Shown one piece after another: positions 8,873 through 18,146 of a DNA stretch of 64,000 nucleotides. The translations under genes and the position numbers were made by a program. This stretch comes from CALZFJ01 sp964459845 (lineage in GTDB: Bacteria; Bacteroidota; Bacteroidia; Bacteroidales; Muribaculaceae), in the NCBI GenBank assembly GCA_964459845.1, contig CAYWOC010000004.1, positions 62,001 through 126,000 on the forward strand, given 5' to 3'. The notes below the pieces were generated by a model that did no database searches, had not been told where the DNA came from, and saw only the letters and a list, made by a program, of their open reading frames with translations. Numbering within the stretch: the stretch's first letter is position 1; every line of letters begins with the position of its first letter.

Positions 8873-11428
8873 TCAGATGCTTCTGCCCCTTCTTAAATTA
8901 CCAATTTCCGTATTCTTATTGCGCGCAGCTTTTACTATGGCAAGTGCCACAGCAGCCGCAAATGCTATATAAATCAATATTATGGAGATATATGCCATAG
9001 TCTCTGTCGTGCTGACCGACTCTGGGTCAAACACAAACTTGATAGTGTGGCTTCCGGCTGGGACTTTTATCGCGCGAAGCACATAATTCACTCGCCCAAT
9101 TTCCGCATCCTTACCATCGATTGTAGCTTTCCAACCCCAAGGGAAATAAACCTCAGAGAACACAGCAAGACCACCATGCTGCGATGTGGCATGGTAAGTT
9201 AGCGCATTAGGCGCGTAGGAGGTCTCAAATATGGTGTCGTCCTCGGCTTTCGGAGAAACCACCGAGCCAAGCACTGCCTCAAATTTCCTGTCGGCCACCG
9301 CCTGAGTTGCTGCATCGAAGCGGTCCATGAACTTCATCTCTTCGGCTGGTGAGCCTACATAGCTTATGGAATTCACGAACCACGCATTACCCAAAGCATC
9401 GGGATTAGTATATGCCTCGCTGTCGCTCACAATTATATATTTTGTATTAAGCATATTGAACACCTGAGCATTGTTTTTACTCATCTGGTGGTCAATTAAA
9501 TCTTGGTATCTTGTGAGCTTTGCCGCATGATATCCGCCCACAGCCTTATGGAAATAAGACGGCATAGCCTCGGCGAAATGCTGCTGGTCAAGAACACGGT
9601 AGTTCATGGCTGTATCTTGCATAATCTCCTTATCCACTGGTCGGGCTGTGAATTTAGGGTCATCAGCTGTGACATCTGTCATGAAAGAGTCGCTGTTGAG
9701 ATAACGCTTGTTCACGCTCACGAGGTCGAAAAGCGTCACCACTATCAGCAGTCCGGCAGCGATTCCCGGCTTCACCTTGCCGAGCAGCATAATGAACAAC
9801 ACTCCAGCACCAAGCACAATCACAATAAGGCTGCGGAGCGCATCGGCTGAAATCATCTCATAGCGCACCTCTTGAATGGCACTGCACAACGTCGGCATCT
9901 GTTGCGCCACACCGCTCTCAATGAACTGCGCCTTCTCGCTCTCCGAGAACACATCGGTCATCGAAGGGGAAAAATAAACCACAAGGCACACTGCCGCTGC
10001 CACGCCAAACGCACCGAAAACGACCTTAGCCTTATCTTTCAGTATGGCAGGCTCGGTAATAATCTTATTGAGTGCAAGCATTGCGAGAAGCGGAATTGTG
10101 AACTCCGCGATGACGAGTATGCTCGACACCGTGCGGAATTTATTGTACATCGGGAAATAATCTATGAATAAATCGGAGAACCACATCATATTGTGCCCCC
10201 ATGCAAGCATCAGCGAGAGGATGGTGACACCGAGCATAGCCCATTTAAGCTGGCCTTTCACTATCACACAGCCTATCAGGAACAGCACGAATATGAGCGC
10301 ACCCACATACACAGGTCCATTGGTCATAGGCTGGTCGCCGAAATACTGAGGAAACTGCGACAGATATTGATAATCCTGCCCGGTAATCTTCCCGTTGGCA
10401 TAAAGTTTTGCAGCCTCGGGAGTCTGTGCGAGCGAGAGCATATTGTTCTCTCCCTTTTCGGGCTTGATGGTAGCACCGCCCTTGAAGTTTGGTATGAGCA
10501 GCGTCATCGTCTCCGACTTGCCATAACTCCATGCCGTGATATAGTCCTTGTCAAGACCTCCAGCCGAAGCGTTGGCATTGCCACCCTCGGCAGGAATCTC
10601 CGAGTGTCCGCCGCGCATCGTCTCTTTGCTGTATTTATATGTATTATATAGGTTTGGCGAATTGGCAGCCACAGCAAGGATTGCAGCCACAGCAAGCACA
10701 CCTGTAGCTATCCCCCACTGCTTAAACTTCTTCTCCACAACCGCCTTTTCAAGATATGCAAGCACCATGAAGAGAATCACAAAACCGAAATAATACGTCA
10801 TCTGCACATGATTAGAGGCTATTTGCATCATCGCGAACAATGCGGCAACCGCTCCGCCCCACAGGTATCTGCCACGATAACACCATATTATGCCCGCTAT
10901 TGTGGGAGGAATATATGCCAGTGTGACATATTTCCATATATGGCCTGCACCTATCAATATTATGAAGTATGTTGAGAACCCGTAGGCAATAGCTCCAAGC
11001 AATGCCACATACCACCGTGTGCGGCACGCAAGCATCAGGATAAAGAAGCCTATCATCATCATAAACAACAAGTTGGCTGGCGATGGCAGCCCAAGCCCAT
11101 ATATCGTGCCAATCCACGACACCAAACGGCTGCTTTCGTATGACGGCGAGATTTGGAACGTCGGCATACCCGAGAACAGCGAGTTGGTCCATCGGCTCAC
11201 CTCGCCCGTCTGCGCTGTATATTCGGCACATTCATGCCCCACAGCAGCACCCTGCAGCGTGTCGCTCTGCCGAAGCACATTGCCCACTAAGGCATCCGGA
11301 TAAAAATACAAAACCGAAATCAGTGCGATTATCACCACCGAGAGCAGCGTGAATATAGTGTTCTTGCTCTTCAACATTCCCATCAGGGAATTTCCTTTTT
11401 CCTGCTTAGATAGCTCCATTTTTAGCAT
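8873..11428 (-). CDS. YfhO-family polytopic membrane protein
   Basis: About 851 residues. The N-terminal two thirds carry about 12-14 hydrophobic helices, with a large loop between the early helices that includes SGMPTFQISPSYES. The C-terminal part is soluble and ends with one last helix before a basic tail. YfhO proteins are GT-C-like membrane proteins linked to glycosylation of cell-surface polymers in Firmicutes; the role in Bacteroidetes is unknown. The translation is open to 11782, but that stretch overlaps the divergent HAD gene, so ATG 11428 (or 11419, MELSKQEK) is chosen. Confidence 0.82.
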   Translation of the reverse strand: MLKMELSKQEKGNSLMGMLKSKNTIFTLLSVVIIALISVLYFYPDALVGNVLRQSDTLQGAAVGHECAEYTAQTGEVSRWTNSLFSGMPTFQISPSYESSRLVSWIGTIYGLGLPSPANLLFMMMIGFFILMLACRTRWYVALLGAIAYGFSTYFIILIGAGHIWKYVTLAYIPPTIAGIIWCYRGRYLWGGAVAALFAMMQIASNHVQMTYYFGFVILFMVLAYLEKAVVEKKFKQWGIATGVLAVAAILAVAANSPNLYNTYKYSKETMRGGHSEIPAEGGNANASAGGLDKDYITAWSYGKSETMTLLIPNFKGGATIKPEKGENNMLSLAQTPEAAKLYANGKITGQDYQYLSQFPQYFGDQPMTNGPVYVGALIFVLFLIGCVIVKGQLKWAMLGVTILSLMLAWGHNMMWFSDLFIDYFPMYNKFRTVSSILVIAEFTIPLLAMLALNKIITEPAILKDKAKVVFGAFGVAAAVCLVVYFSPSMTDVFSESEKAQFIESGVAQQMPTLCSAIQEVRYEMISADALRSLIVIVLGAGVLFIMLLGKVKPGIAAGLLIVVTLFDLVSVNKRYLNSDSFMTDVTADDPKFTARPVDKEIMQDTAMNYRVLDQQHFAEAMPSYFHKAVGGYHAAKLTRYQDLIDHQMSKNNAQVFNMLNTKYIIVSDSEAYTNPDALGNAWFVNSISYVGSPAEEMKFMDRFDAATQAVADRKFEAVLGSVVSPKAEDDTIFETSYAPNALTYHATSQHGGLAVFSEVYFPWGWKATIDGKDAEIGRVNYVLRAIKVPAGSHTIKFVFDPESVSTTETMAYISIILIYIAFAAAVALAIVKAARNKNTEIGNLRRGRSI

Positions 11429-11593
11429 TATATTTGAAATCGGCTGTAAAACTACAAAAAAACTGCCACACCACAAAATCCCAGCAAAACATACCCCCAC
11501 TTTCCTTACCACAAAAGCAGCGCACTCTTGCGCAGATAAGACATTTTGCGGCATACTTGAGGAGATGCTTGGCAAATTGAAGGGGCGGAGGAG

Positions 11594-11623
11594 TTGCGGG
11601 TTGTCGAAATTTGCGTAATTTTG
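11594..11623 (+). promoter_or_regulatory. Promoter of the HAD/aroB operon
   Basis: TTG (11594-11596), 19 nt, then TAATTTTG (11616-11623), an exact -7 match, about 43 nt upstream of the HAD start codon. Confidence 0.65.
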
Positions 11624-11665
11624 CATCGACAAGATATGAAAAAGGAATAATGATGTGACAATAAT

Positions 11666-12409
11666 ATGAATGAAATTGACGCTATTAAGAAATTTTTGAA
11701 GGCGAGATGTGTTGAACGCCTCAACATAAAGGCTGCGCTGATCGACATGGACGGCGTGCTTTACGACTCTATGAAGAACCACACGGCTGCATGGTTCCGA
11801 ATGGCTACCGAGCTGGGAATCAAGAGCGAGCGCAACGAGTTTTATCTTTATGAGGGAATGACCGGTGCTGCTACAATCGACATTCTGTTTCGCCGTGCCT
11901 ACAACCGCAACGCCACCCCCAACGAGGCTCGCGCACTATATGAGAAGAAAGCCGAGTATTTCAATGAGCTTGGCGAGCCTGTCATGATGCCCGATGCCGA
12001 CCGTATGCTGGGCGTGCTGCGCGACAACGGCATACAGCGCATTCTCGTGACTGGCTCTGGGCAAAAGTCGATTCTTGAACGCCTCGACCGTGATTATCCC
12101 GGCATGTTTGTGGAGGGCAAACGCGTCACAGCACACAATGTGACCCACGGGAAGCCTAACCCAGAACCATACTTGAAAGGACAGCAATTTGCCGGATGCG
12201 ACCCGGCAGAGTGCATTGTCATCGAAAATGCGCCTCTGGGTGTTCAGGCAGGCCACGCTTCCGGCAGCTTCACCATAGGCATCACCACTGGTCCCATTCC
12301 CGACGTTGAAATGTGGAAGAGCGGTGCCGACCTTGTGTATGGCTCAATGGCTGAATTTGCCGACGCGCTGCCACAACTGATTGAATTGGCCAAATCTACG
12401 ACCTTATAA
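11666..12409 (+). CDS. HAD-superfamily phosphatase, beta-phosphoglucomutase-like
   Basis: The 247 residues have all four HAD motifs: DMDGVLYDS with nucleophile D27 and acid D29, VTGSGQ (motif II), the lysine of GKPNPEPY (motif III), and VIENAPLGVQAG (motif IV). The helical cap after motif I fits subclass IA. It is probably a small-phosphate-ester hydrolase or mutase; the substrate is unknown. aroB starts 21 nt downstream, so the two form an operon, although no direct link to shikimate synthesis is evident. Confidence 0.85.
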   Translation: MNEIDAIKKFLKARCVERLNIKAALIDMDGVLYDSMKNHTAAWFRMATELGIKSERNEFYLYEGMTGAATIDILFRRAYNRNATPNEARALYEKKAEYFNELGEPVMMPDADRMLGVLRDNGIQRILVTGSGQKSILERLDRDYPGMFVEGKRVTAHNVTHGKPNPEPYLKGQQFAGCDPAECIVIENAPLGVQAGHASGSFTIGITTGPIPDVEMWKSGADLVYGSMAEFADALPQLIELAKSTTL

Positions 12410-12430
12410 TAAAAAGACCAAGAAAGCATT

Positions 12431-13492
12431 ATGAATCACCAAACGATTATTTTCAGCAACGACGTGTGTGCAGCTTTAGGCAATGTGCTTGGCGGCATCG
12501 ACTTCAATAAGCTGTTTGTCCTCACAGATGTGAACACACGTCAATTCGTCCTCGACAAGCTGTCGGGGAACCAGTTCATCGCATCGGCACACGCCATCAC
12601 CATCAAAGCCGGCGATGTGAACAAGAACATCGACTCCACAATGGAAGTGTGGCGGCAACTTGGCAACAATAGTGGAACACGCAAATCGCTGCTCATCAAC
12701 CTTGGCGGCGGTGTTGTAACCGACCTCGGCGGATTCGCTGCATCCACTTTCAAGCGTGGAATCAGGTTTGTCAATGTCCCTACCACATTGCTCAGCGCCG
12801 TGGATGCAGCCGTGGGAGGCAAAACCGGCATAAACTTTGGCGGGCTAAAAAATGAGGTCGGTGTGTTCAACGAGGCTGATGCCGTGATAATATCCACAAG
12901 GTTCTTCAAGACACTGCCGCTCGAAGAAGTGAAATCGGGCTACTCCGAGATGCTTAAGCACGGTCTGCTTCAGGACACATACACCTATGAGCGTCTGCTG
13001 GGATATGACTTCGAACATGGCGACGAGGAGCATCTGCTCGCGCTGCTGAAAGAATCGGTGGAAGTGAAAGCCAATATCGTGCGCCAAGACCCGCACGAGC
13101 AGGGACTGCGACGCGCGCTGAACCTCGGACACACTGCCGGACACGCATTCGAGAGCCACGCGATGCGCCGCAAACGCCCTATTCCTCATGGATATGCCGT
13201 GGCATGGGGGCTGGTGGTGGAGCTTGTACTGTCGAATATGACGTATGATTTTTCAAGCGCAAGGGTTCAAGAATTTGCACAGTTCATATACGAGAACTAT
13301 GGAGCATACCACATAACTTGCGACGACTACAACGACCTGCTCGACCTTATGCGGCACGACAAGAAAAGCGAGCATGGAGAGATGAACTTCTCGCTTCTTG
13401 CCGGCATCGGCGACGTGAACGTGAACTGCGAGGTCTCGCCCGATGATGTGAAGAACGCTCTCGACATCTACCGCGACCTCATGCATATTTAA
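12431..13492 (+). CDS. aroB: 3-dehydroquinate synthase
   Basis: This 353-residue enzyme converts DAHP to 3-dehydroquinate, step two of the shikimate pathway, using NAD and a divalent metal. The NAD-binding GGGVVTDLGGFAAST is followed by PTTLLSAVDAAVGGKTGINF. Metal ligands are expected at the Glu of SEMLKHG, the His of NLGHTAGHA and the His of PIPHGYAVAWG, all visible. Length and motif order are normal. It is second in an operon with the HAD gene and convergent with the MFS gene. Confidence 0.95.
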   Translation: MNHQTIIFSNDVCAALGNVLGGIDFNKLFVLTDVNTRQFVLDKLSGNQFIASAHAITIKAGDVNKNIDSTMEVWRQLGNNSGTRKSLLINLGGGVVTDLGGFAASTFKRGIRFVNVPTTLLSAVDAAVGGKTGINFGGLKNEVGVFNEADAVIISTRFFKTLPLEEVKSGYSEMLKHGLLQDTYTYERLLGYDFEHGDEEHLLALLKESVEVKANIVRQDPHEQGLRRALNLGHTAGHAFESHAMRRKRPIPHGYAVAWGLVVELVLSNMTYDFSSARVQEFAQFIYENYGAYHITCDDYNDLLDLMRHDKKSEHGEMNFSLLAGIGDVNVNCEVSPDDVKNALDIYRDLMHI

Positions 13493-13519
13493 TACTATTC
13501 GGTCATTGGAATTTTGCTT

Positions 13520-14719
13520 TTAATCTCGGCTTTCACTCTTCTTACGCTCGGTGAGGGTGAAAGCTATAATCATGCTCACGAGATACAGCGCGCCGAGTAT
13601 CATAATCAGCGTGCTGTAGCCAAGCTTCAGCTCATTGATGATGAGATTCGACAACTGGTTGCCCGACAGTCCTGCCCATGCCCACGCACTTAGCGCAAAG
13701 CCGTGGATTGTGGATATTTTAGCCATGCCAAACTTGTTGCTCAGTATAATGGGCAGCGTAGAGAATCCGCCGCCATAACCGGCATTCACAAGACAAAGCA
13801 GCACAACCACCGTAGCCACGGTCATCGACATGAGCGGAGAGGCACATGCCACCACACTCGAAGCGAAAATCAGCACATACACCCACGCCTTGTCGCGCTT
13901 GAAGAAATCCGACAATGTGGAATAGCCAAGCCGCCCGAGCGTGTTGAAAACCGCAGTGAGCGACGACAGCAGTGCTATGCTGCCTATTCCTGTGAGCAGC
14001 CCGAGGTCTTTCTCATAGGCAATCAGCGCAAGACCGCATGTGATGTTAAGATAGAAAATTATCCATATCTTCAGATAATTCTTGTCGGAGATGATTTTCC
14101 AGCTTTCGCGCAAGCTGAACTTATCTGCCTCCTCATGCCAATCGTGCGGCTTATGGAGCAGGAACGACGAAAGCCCCATCAACACACAGCTTATAGCCGA
14201 CATCGCATAGAGCGTGGTCTGCACACCACAAGCGGCGTTGCACCACTCGATGAACGGAGAAAACAGCACCTTCGACAGTCCGAAGCCGCTTATTGCTATT
14301 CCAGTGGCAAGCCCCTTGTTCTTTGAAAACCAAATCATAAGAGTCTTCACCGGGCTGAGATAGCCAAGTCCGAGACCTATGCCCATAACCATACCGTAGC
14401 ACAAGAACAATCCAGCCACGCTGCGCATCTCTATCGACAGCGACGCTCCCACAAGTCCAGCACAAAAAAACGCCATCGAGAGCCTGCTCGACAGCGTCAC
14501 ATTCTTCTCCACCATTCTGCCGGCAAATGCCGCACTCATGCCGAGGAAGAATATCGCCAGCGAGAAAGCCATCTCTATCGAAGCTGTAGTCACACCCATA
14601 GCCGCAGCTATATCTCCCTTCAAAAGCGACCAGCAATAAACACTGCCGATACACGAATGAATCAACAATGCCGGCACAGCGGCATTAGCCCATTTGTTTC
14701 CCTGTTTTTGATTACTCAT
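13520..14719 (-). CDS. MFS transporter, oxalate/formate antiporter (OFA) type
   Basis: 399 residues with about 12 transmembrane helices. The OFA flavour shows in SVYCWSLLKGDI near the N-terminus, FLGMSAAFAGRMVEK after helix 2, and YLSPVKTLMIWFSKNKGLATGIAISGFG around helix 5. Family members exchange small organic acids; the real substrate cannot be read from the sequence. The gene is monocistronic, with its own promoter at 14784-14814. Confidence 0.85.
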   Translation of the reverse strand: MSNQKQGNKWANAAVPALLIHSCIGSVYCWSLLKGDIAAAMGVTTASIEMAFSLAIFFLGMSAAFAGRMVEKNVTLSSRLSMAFFCAGLVGASLSIEMRSVAGLFLCYGMVMGIGLGLGYLSPVKTLMIWFSKNKGLATGIAISGFGLSKVLFSPFIEWCNAACGVQTTLYAMSAISCVLMGLSSFLLHKPHDWHEEADKFSLRESWKIISDKNYLKIWIIFYLNITCGLALIAYEKDLGLLTGIGSIALLSSLTAVFNTLGRLGYSTLSDFFKRDKAWVYVLIFASSVVACASPLMSMTVATVVVLLCLVNAGYGGGFSTLPIILSNKFGMAKISTIHGFALSAWAWAGLSGNQLSNLIINELKLGYSTLIMILGALYLVSMIIAFTLTERKKSESRD

Positions 14720-14783
14720 TAAAATAGTTTTTATATAGATTGTGTAAATTTCCGCTCTCGGTAAAATTTCGGTTTCACAACCG

Positions 14784-14814
14784 CAAAGTTACCCAAAATA
14801 TATCATTTCCGCAA
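14784..14814 (-). promoter_or_regulatory. Promoter of the MFS transporter gene
   Basis: On the minus strand TTG (14814-14812), 20 nt, then TAACTTTG (14791-14784), about 65 nt upstream of the start codon. Confidence 0.65.
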
Positions 14815-14894
14815 CCGCCATCCCACCCAAGTTGAATTGCGCAGCGACACCGCAACACCGCCAGCGTAAATCACCTCTGAAAAAAAATGCGTTT

Positions 14895-14928
14895 TTTGAA
14901 GTTTTTACCGAAAGTTTTATTATATTTG
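14895..14928 (+). promoter_or_regulatory. Promoter of the structured RNA unit
   Basis: TTTG (14895-14898), 22 nt, then TATATTTG (14921-14928). Both elements match the Bacteroidetes consensus exactly. Transcription would begin near 14935. Confidence 0.72.
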
Positions 14929-14934
14929 CAATGA

Positions 14935-15406
14935 TTTCTGTTTTACCTAAAGACACAGTGCAGCACATAACGAGATTAGAATATGATGCCATGCGAGTGT
15001 AGAAGGCAATGCCACGCCGAAGTATGAGTGCGCAATACAGTGCTACTATTATCATTCGGCTGGAGGCAGAAAGCAGAAATCATGACATATTAAGGCGTTT
15101 ACTTCACGCTAAGTTTTGACGTTGAGAAACTTCGCAAAATTTCTGGAATAGTCGGAACATTGCAACGGTAGATGTCCTCGGGATGTGATAAAAATCACAC
15201 CAATATCGGCGCAGCCCTATGTGTTGCAGCCTTATGCTGGCATATCGCTATGCGACATAAGCTGCAAGTATGTAGAAAGATGCGTCGAAAAAGGTGGAGC
15301 TTATATCATATCGGCGTGGGCTTCTGCGTTGCTCGTTCAACTATTCCGGGCAATGCGAAGGCCTCTCAACGTGGAACGGGTAGCCAGTATAGTTCCACGC
15401 TTTTTT
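14935..15406 (+). ncRNA. Candidate structured RNA of about 470 nt
   Basis: A promoter (14895-14928) and a strong intrinsic terminator (15370-15406) enclose about 470 nt. Three stable hairpins are visible: TGTGAT/ATCACA at 15184-15199; a long two-tier stem at 15226-15265 (GCAG...CTGC enclosing CTTATG/CATAAG and GCATA/TATGC); and an extended stem at 15318-15363 (CTTC/GAAG, GCGTTGC/GCAATGC). ORFs in the region (up to 85 codons) lack a credible start context and would run through the terminator. It shows none of the tmRNA, RNase P or SRP signatures I know. It could be a regulatory RNA or the leader of the downstream island. Confidence 0.55.
15370..15406 (+). terminator. Intrinsic terminator of the structured RNA unit
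   Basis: Perfect 8-bp arms CGTGGAAC (15370-15377) and GTTCCACG (15392-15399), then C and TTTTTT (15401-15406). Confidence 0.85.
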
Positions 15407-15658
15407 GTGCCATTTCGAGACTATAACTTTAATAATACATGAAGCTGGAACTGCTTTATGGCTATACCAAAAACATATACCGACATAACGAGTGACTTGC
15501 GAACAAATGAATTTAATCCATACGAGTGCATTATCCCAATCGACTTTATTTGATATAATGTACCACAATGTATTCTATTGAAAGTATTGTAGCTCTTTAG
15601 TAAGGCTACATAAGATTCCGTCCTTACGACAAAAAGGCAATTGTTGAATAATTAAAAA

Positions 15659-16225
15659 ATGATTTATATTATGAATAGGTTATTATTTATGAAAATAGCA
15701 GCTATTTTTATGGCTTCATTTGCATATATAAGCTGCACGGCTCATCCAAAATCGAATCACTCCGACTTAATTATGGGAAAAGATTCAATTGGCTACTCTA
15801 AGTTTTTAACTGATAGTATTCTTGATATAATACAAGATACACGTTACATAACTTGTAAATTGCAAGCATTGAATCCTGTTGATTCAGTTAGATCGGATTC
15901 TGTGAAAGTGATACCACAAAAAATGAATGCAATTGTATTGTTTTTGTTTTTTGATTCAAACAATTTTAAGTCAAATAGAGTAGTTTATGGACATTTTTCT
16001 TCATCAGCAAGATTTGTTTTCAAAGCATCAAAAAAACGTATAGTGTATTTAGAATTTGACTTTGGTTTAAGAAAATGGAGAATGCTTGATGCCACAGGTA
16101 AAATAATTTGTATTTCTGATATGGAAGAAACGAATTTACAGTTTTTACGCTTAGTCCGTCTTTTATTCCCGAGAGATATAACACTAAATTTAATGTTTAA
16201 CAATTTAACGGTTACAACAAAATGA
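15659..16225 (+). CDS. Putative lipoprotein of unknown function (island gene 1)
   Basis: 188 residues. An N-terminal hydrophobic stretch ends in a lipobox-like ASFAYISCTAH, so Cys26 is probably lipidated. Possible starts are ATG 15659 or 15671 (MNRLLFMK). The rest has no recognisable domain and looks beta-rich. Its TGA overlaps the next start codon (ATGA at 16222), so it is translationally coupled to the caspase-like gene. Base composition is much more AT-rich than in the flanking housekeeping genes. Confidence 0.72.
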   Translation: MIYIMNRLLFMKIAAIFMASFAYISCTAHPKSNHSDLIMGKDSIGYSKFLTDSILDIIQDTRYITCKLQALNPVDSVRSDSVKVIPQKMNAIVLFLFFDSNNFKSNRVVYGHFSSSARFVFKASKKRIVYLEFDFGLRKWRMLDATGKIICISDMEETNLQFLRLVRLLFPRDITLNLMFNNLTVTTK

Positions 16226-17451
16226 AAAAGATTCTAATACTTCTTTGTATAATAGTGTCTGCGATTTCAAGCAATGCACAAACCATTCATTGGCTTACTT
16301 TTATTGATACAACTGACCCTAATGTTGGCGCCATAGATATTAGAGGACGTAATATATTATACAACTATTTTATATGTGAAGTAAATGCGGCACTTAATAA
16401 GAAGGGATATAAATCTGATATACAGGATTTCAATGGAGTTCAAGTGACACCTGAGAATTGCAAGATGGCAATAAATATGTTGAATGCCAGCCCAGAAGAT
16501 ATAATTATATTTTATTATATTGGTCATGGAGGAAGACCTTCTACTGATACTGGCTATATGCGTTCACATCCGTTCCCTCAAATGTGTTTGGCTCAAAAAG
16601 ACCAAACCAAGTTCATCCCATTGGAGTGGGTTGATGAACAGTTGAAAGCTAAAGGTGCACGCTTGACAATAACAATTGGTATGTGTTGTAATAATTTGGA
16701 TAATCGCATAAGTGTTAAAGATGCACCTGATTTTTCTCCAAATTATGGACCAGTAACTATTAATAGTAAAAAGTTACAAGCTATAGAAGATTTGTTTCTG
16801 AATACAAAAGGTCATATAATTGCTACTTCTGCATCTCCATCACAAACATCTGGATGTATGCTTGGCTCAATGGGCGCCCCGATTAGCGACTTATATACTT
16901 TTGCGCTTTGTTATTTGTTTCAGCGACTTGATAAATACCCACAGATGACATGGGATAAGTTCTTAAATGCAATCAAATATTCTGTTAATGAATATAGCCA
17001 TGGTACACAAACTCCCTTCCATAAAGGAAGTCTCGTTGCTGCCACAAAAGTTGGTGATAAGACTCAACGAGTGCCAACAGAAAAAGATATTGTCAAAACT
17101 CGAAAAGAACAAATTCCCAATTCAACAAAACGACAAGGAGATAGAAAAGCCACTGATTGGATTAATGAACTCAGTAATCATCTTAGTATCCTAATTAATA
17201 CAAAATTGTCTTTCAATGAACGTCAGCGATTGGAACAAAGTTTAAGAAGTTTATTCTCTGATGCTGCAAAAGTCAAATTTATGGGACAGGATTCCGACAG
17301 AATAATTGACCAAATGACAGTGAAAGACTGGTTAGATATTTTAGCAACAAATCCGAATGGTCGAATTTTGAAAGTCGTTGTAACTGAGGGTTCTTTTGAT
17401 AATGACAAAAAAATACAAGGGCTAAAAGTGAGAGAAATTTACAAACAATAA
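16222..17451 (+). CDS. Exported caspase-family (C14-like) cysteine peptidase
   Basis: 409 residues. A Sec signal peptide (1-20, ending SSNAQ) is followed by a caspase-like fold. The conserved strand IIIFYYIGHGGRP supplies catalytic His102, and LTITIGMCCNN supplies the nucleophile at Cys155 or Cys156, the place of DAC in other bacterial caspase homologues. The aspartate usually before the Cys is replaced by Met. The C-terminal 130 residues (about 270-409) are an unassigned extension. It is the only recognisable enzyme of the island, so it may process the neighbouring exported proteins (inference). Confidence 0.82.
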   Translation: MKKILILLCIIVSAISSNAQTIHWLTFIDTTDPNVGAIDIRGRNILYNYFICEVNAALNKKGYKSDIQDFNGVQVTPENCKMAINMLNASPEDIIIFYYIGHGGRPSTDTGYMRSHPFPQMCLAQKDQTKFIPLEWVDEQLKAKGARLTITIGMCCNNLDNRISVKDAPDFSPNYGPVTINSKKLQAIEDLFLNTKGHIIATSASPSQTSGCMLGSMGAPISDLYTFALCYLFQRLDKYPQMTWDKFLNAIKYSVNEYSHGTQTPFHKGSLVAATKVGDKTQRVPTEKDIVKTRKEQIPNSTKRQGDRKATDWINELSNHLSILINTKLSFNERQRLEQSLRSLFSDAAKVKFMGQDSDRIIDQMTVKDWLDILATNPNGRILKVVVTEGSFDNDKKIQGLKVREIYKQ

Positions 17452-17513
17452 TTGGACAATAAAGGGTGTATTAATTTCAATCTGTCATTACGCCCTCCTA
17501 AAAATAAGAAAAG

Positions 17514-18125
17514 ATGAAAATAATAATTAAGATTTTTGCGATAATGTTGATATTCTGCAATTTGGCTTCTTCAGCAAATGCTCAGATATCAACAACTGAT
17601 GAGAAAATGGTTCAACAACGAATCAGAGAACGCGTTAAGCTAATGAATGATTACATTTCATATATGGCAAACAAGACATATCCTTTGAACACGCGTAAGG
17701 GCTACAAATCAGCAGCATTACCTTTATTTATCAATAATTGTGATGGATATGAAGAAGATGGTATATGGAAAAATGGCGTTATTATGCAAGTTACATCTGT
17801 CAATAGATCCAGCACAAGCAATCTTCTTACAAAAAAATATTTTGACAATTTGATAAATATACGATATAGAGATGTAAGGGTCACATCTACAGAAATCGCT
17901 AATATGAAGGTGTCTGGATTAAAACAAATTGGGGCGAACAAATATGTATGTACATGTCAGTACGCTCAGTGGTTCTATGGATATGGTGCTGATGGACGGT
18001 CACGTTATGGAGACAAAACCACAAAACGTATAACTTGTTATGTGACGGCAGACGAAACTGAGGATGGCATTGAGTATATCATATTACTTGGAGACGCACA
18101 AGTGATAAGTACGGAAAACAATTAA
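17514..18125 (+). CDS. Exported protein sharing a domain with the next gene
   Basis: 203 residues with a signal peptide (about 1-24, ending ASSANAQ). The mature part has IRERVKLMNDYISYM near its start and ends DETEDGIEYIILLGDAQVI. The following 440-residue protein has INERLAVLFDYINYI and DTEDGVEWLPKFGDLYI at matching positions in its C-terminal half, so the two share a domain of about 150 residues. The short strand-rich pattern is compatible with an NTF2-like fold, but I do not recognise a named family. Composition is AT-rich. Confidence 0.72.
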   Translation: MKIIIKIFAIMLIFCNLASSANAQISTTDEKMVQQRIRERVKLMNDYISYMANKTYPLNTRKGYKSAALPLFINNCDGYEEDGIWKNGVIMQVTSVNRSSTSNLLTKKYFDNLINIRYRDVRVTSTEIANMKVSGLKQIGANKYVCTCQYAQWFYGYGADGRSRYGDKTTKRITCYVTADETEDGIEYIILLGDAQVISTENN

Positions 18126-18146
18126 TTTAACTGTAATATTGAACAA

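Noticed and set aside
14789..15055. 88-codon minus-strand ORF
   Set aside because: It covers the MFS promoter on the minus strand and the RNA unit promoter on the plus strand; no protein features.
15172..15442. Two overlapping plus ORFs of 84-85 codons
   Set aside because: They cross hairpins and the strong terminator at 15370-15406; the region reads better as RNA.
16222..17451. Idea that the caspase-like gene belongs to a gasdermin or CBASS defence system
   Set aside because: No gasdermin, cyclase or sensor is adjacent, and the signal peptides place the products outside the cytoplasm.
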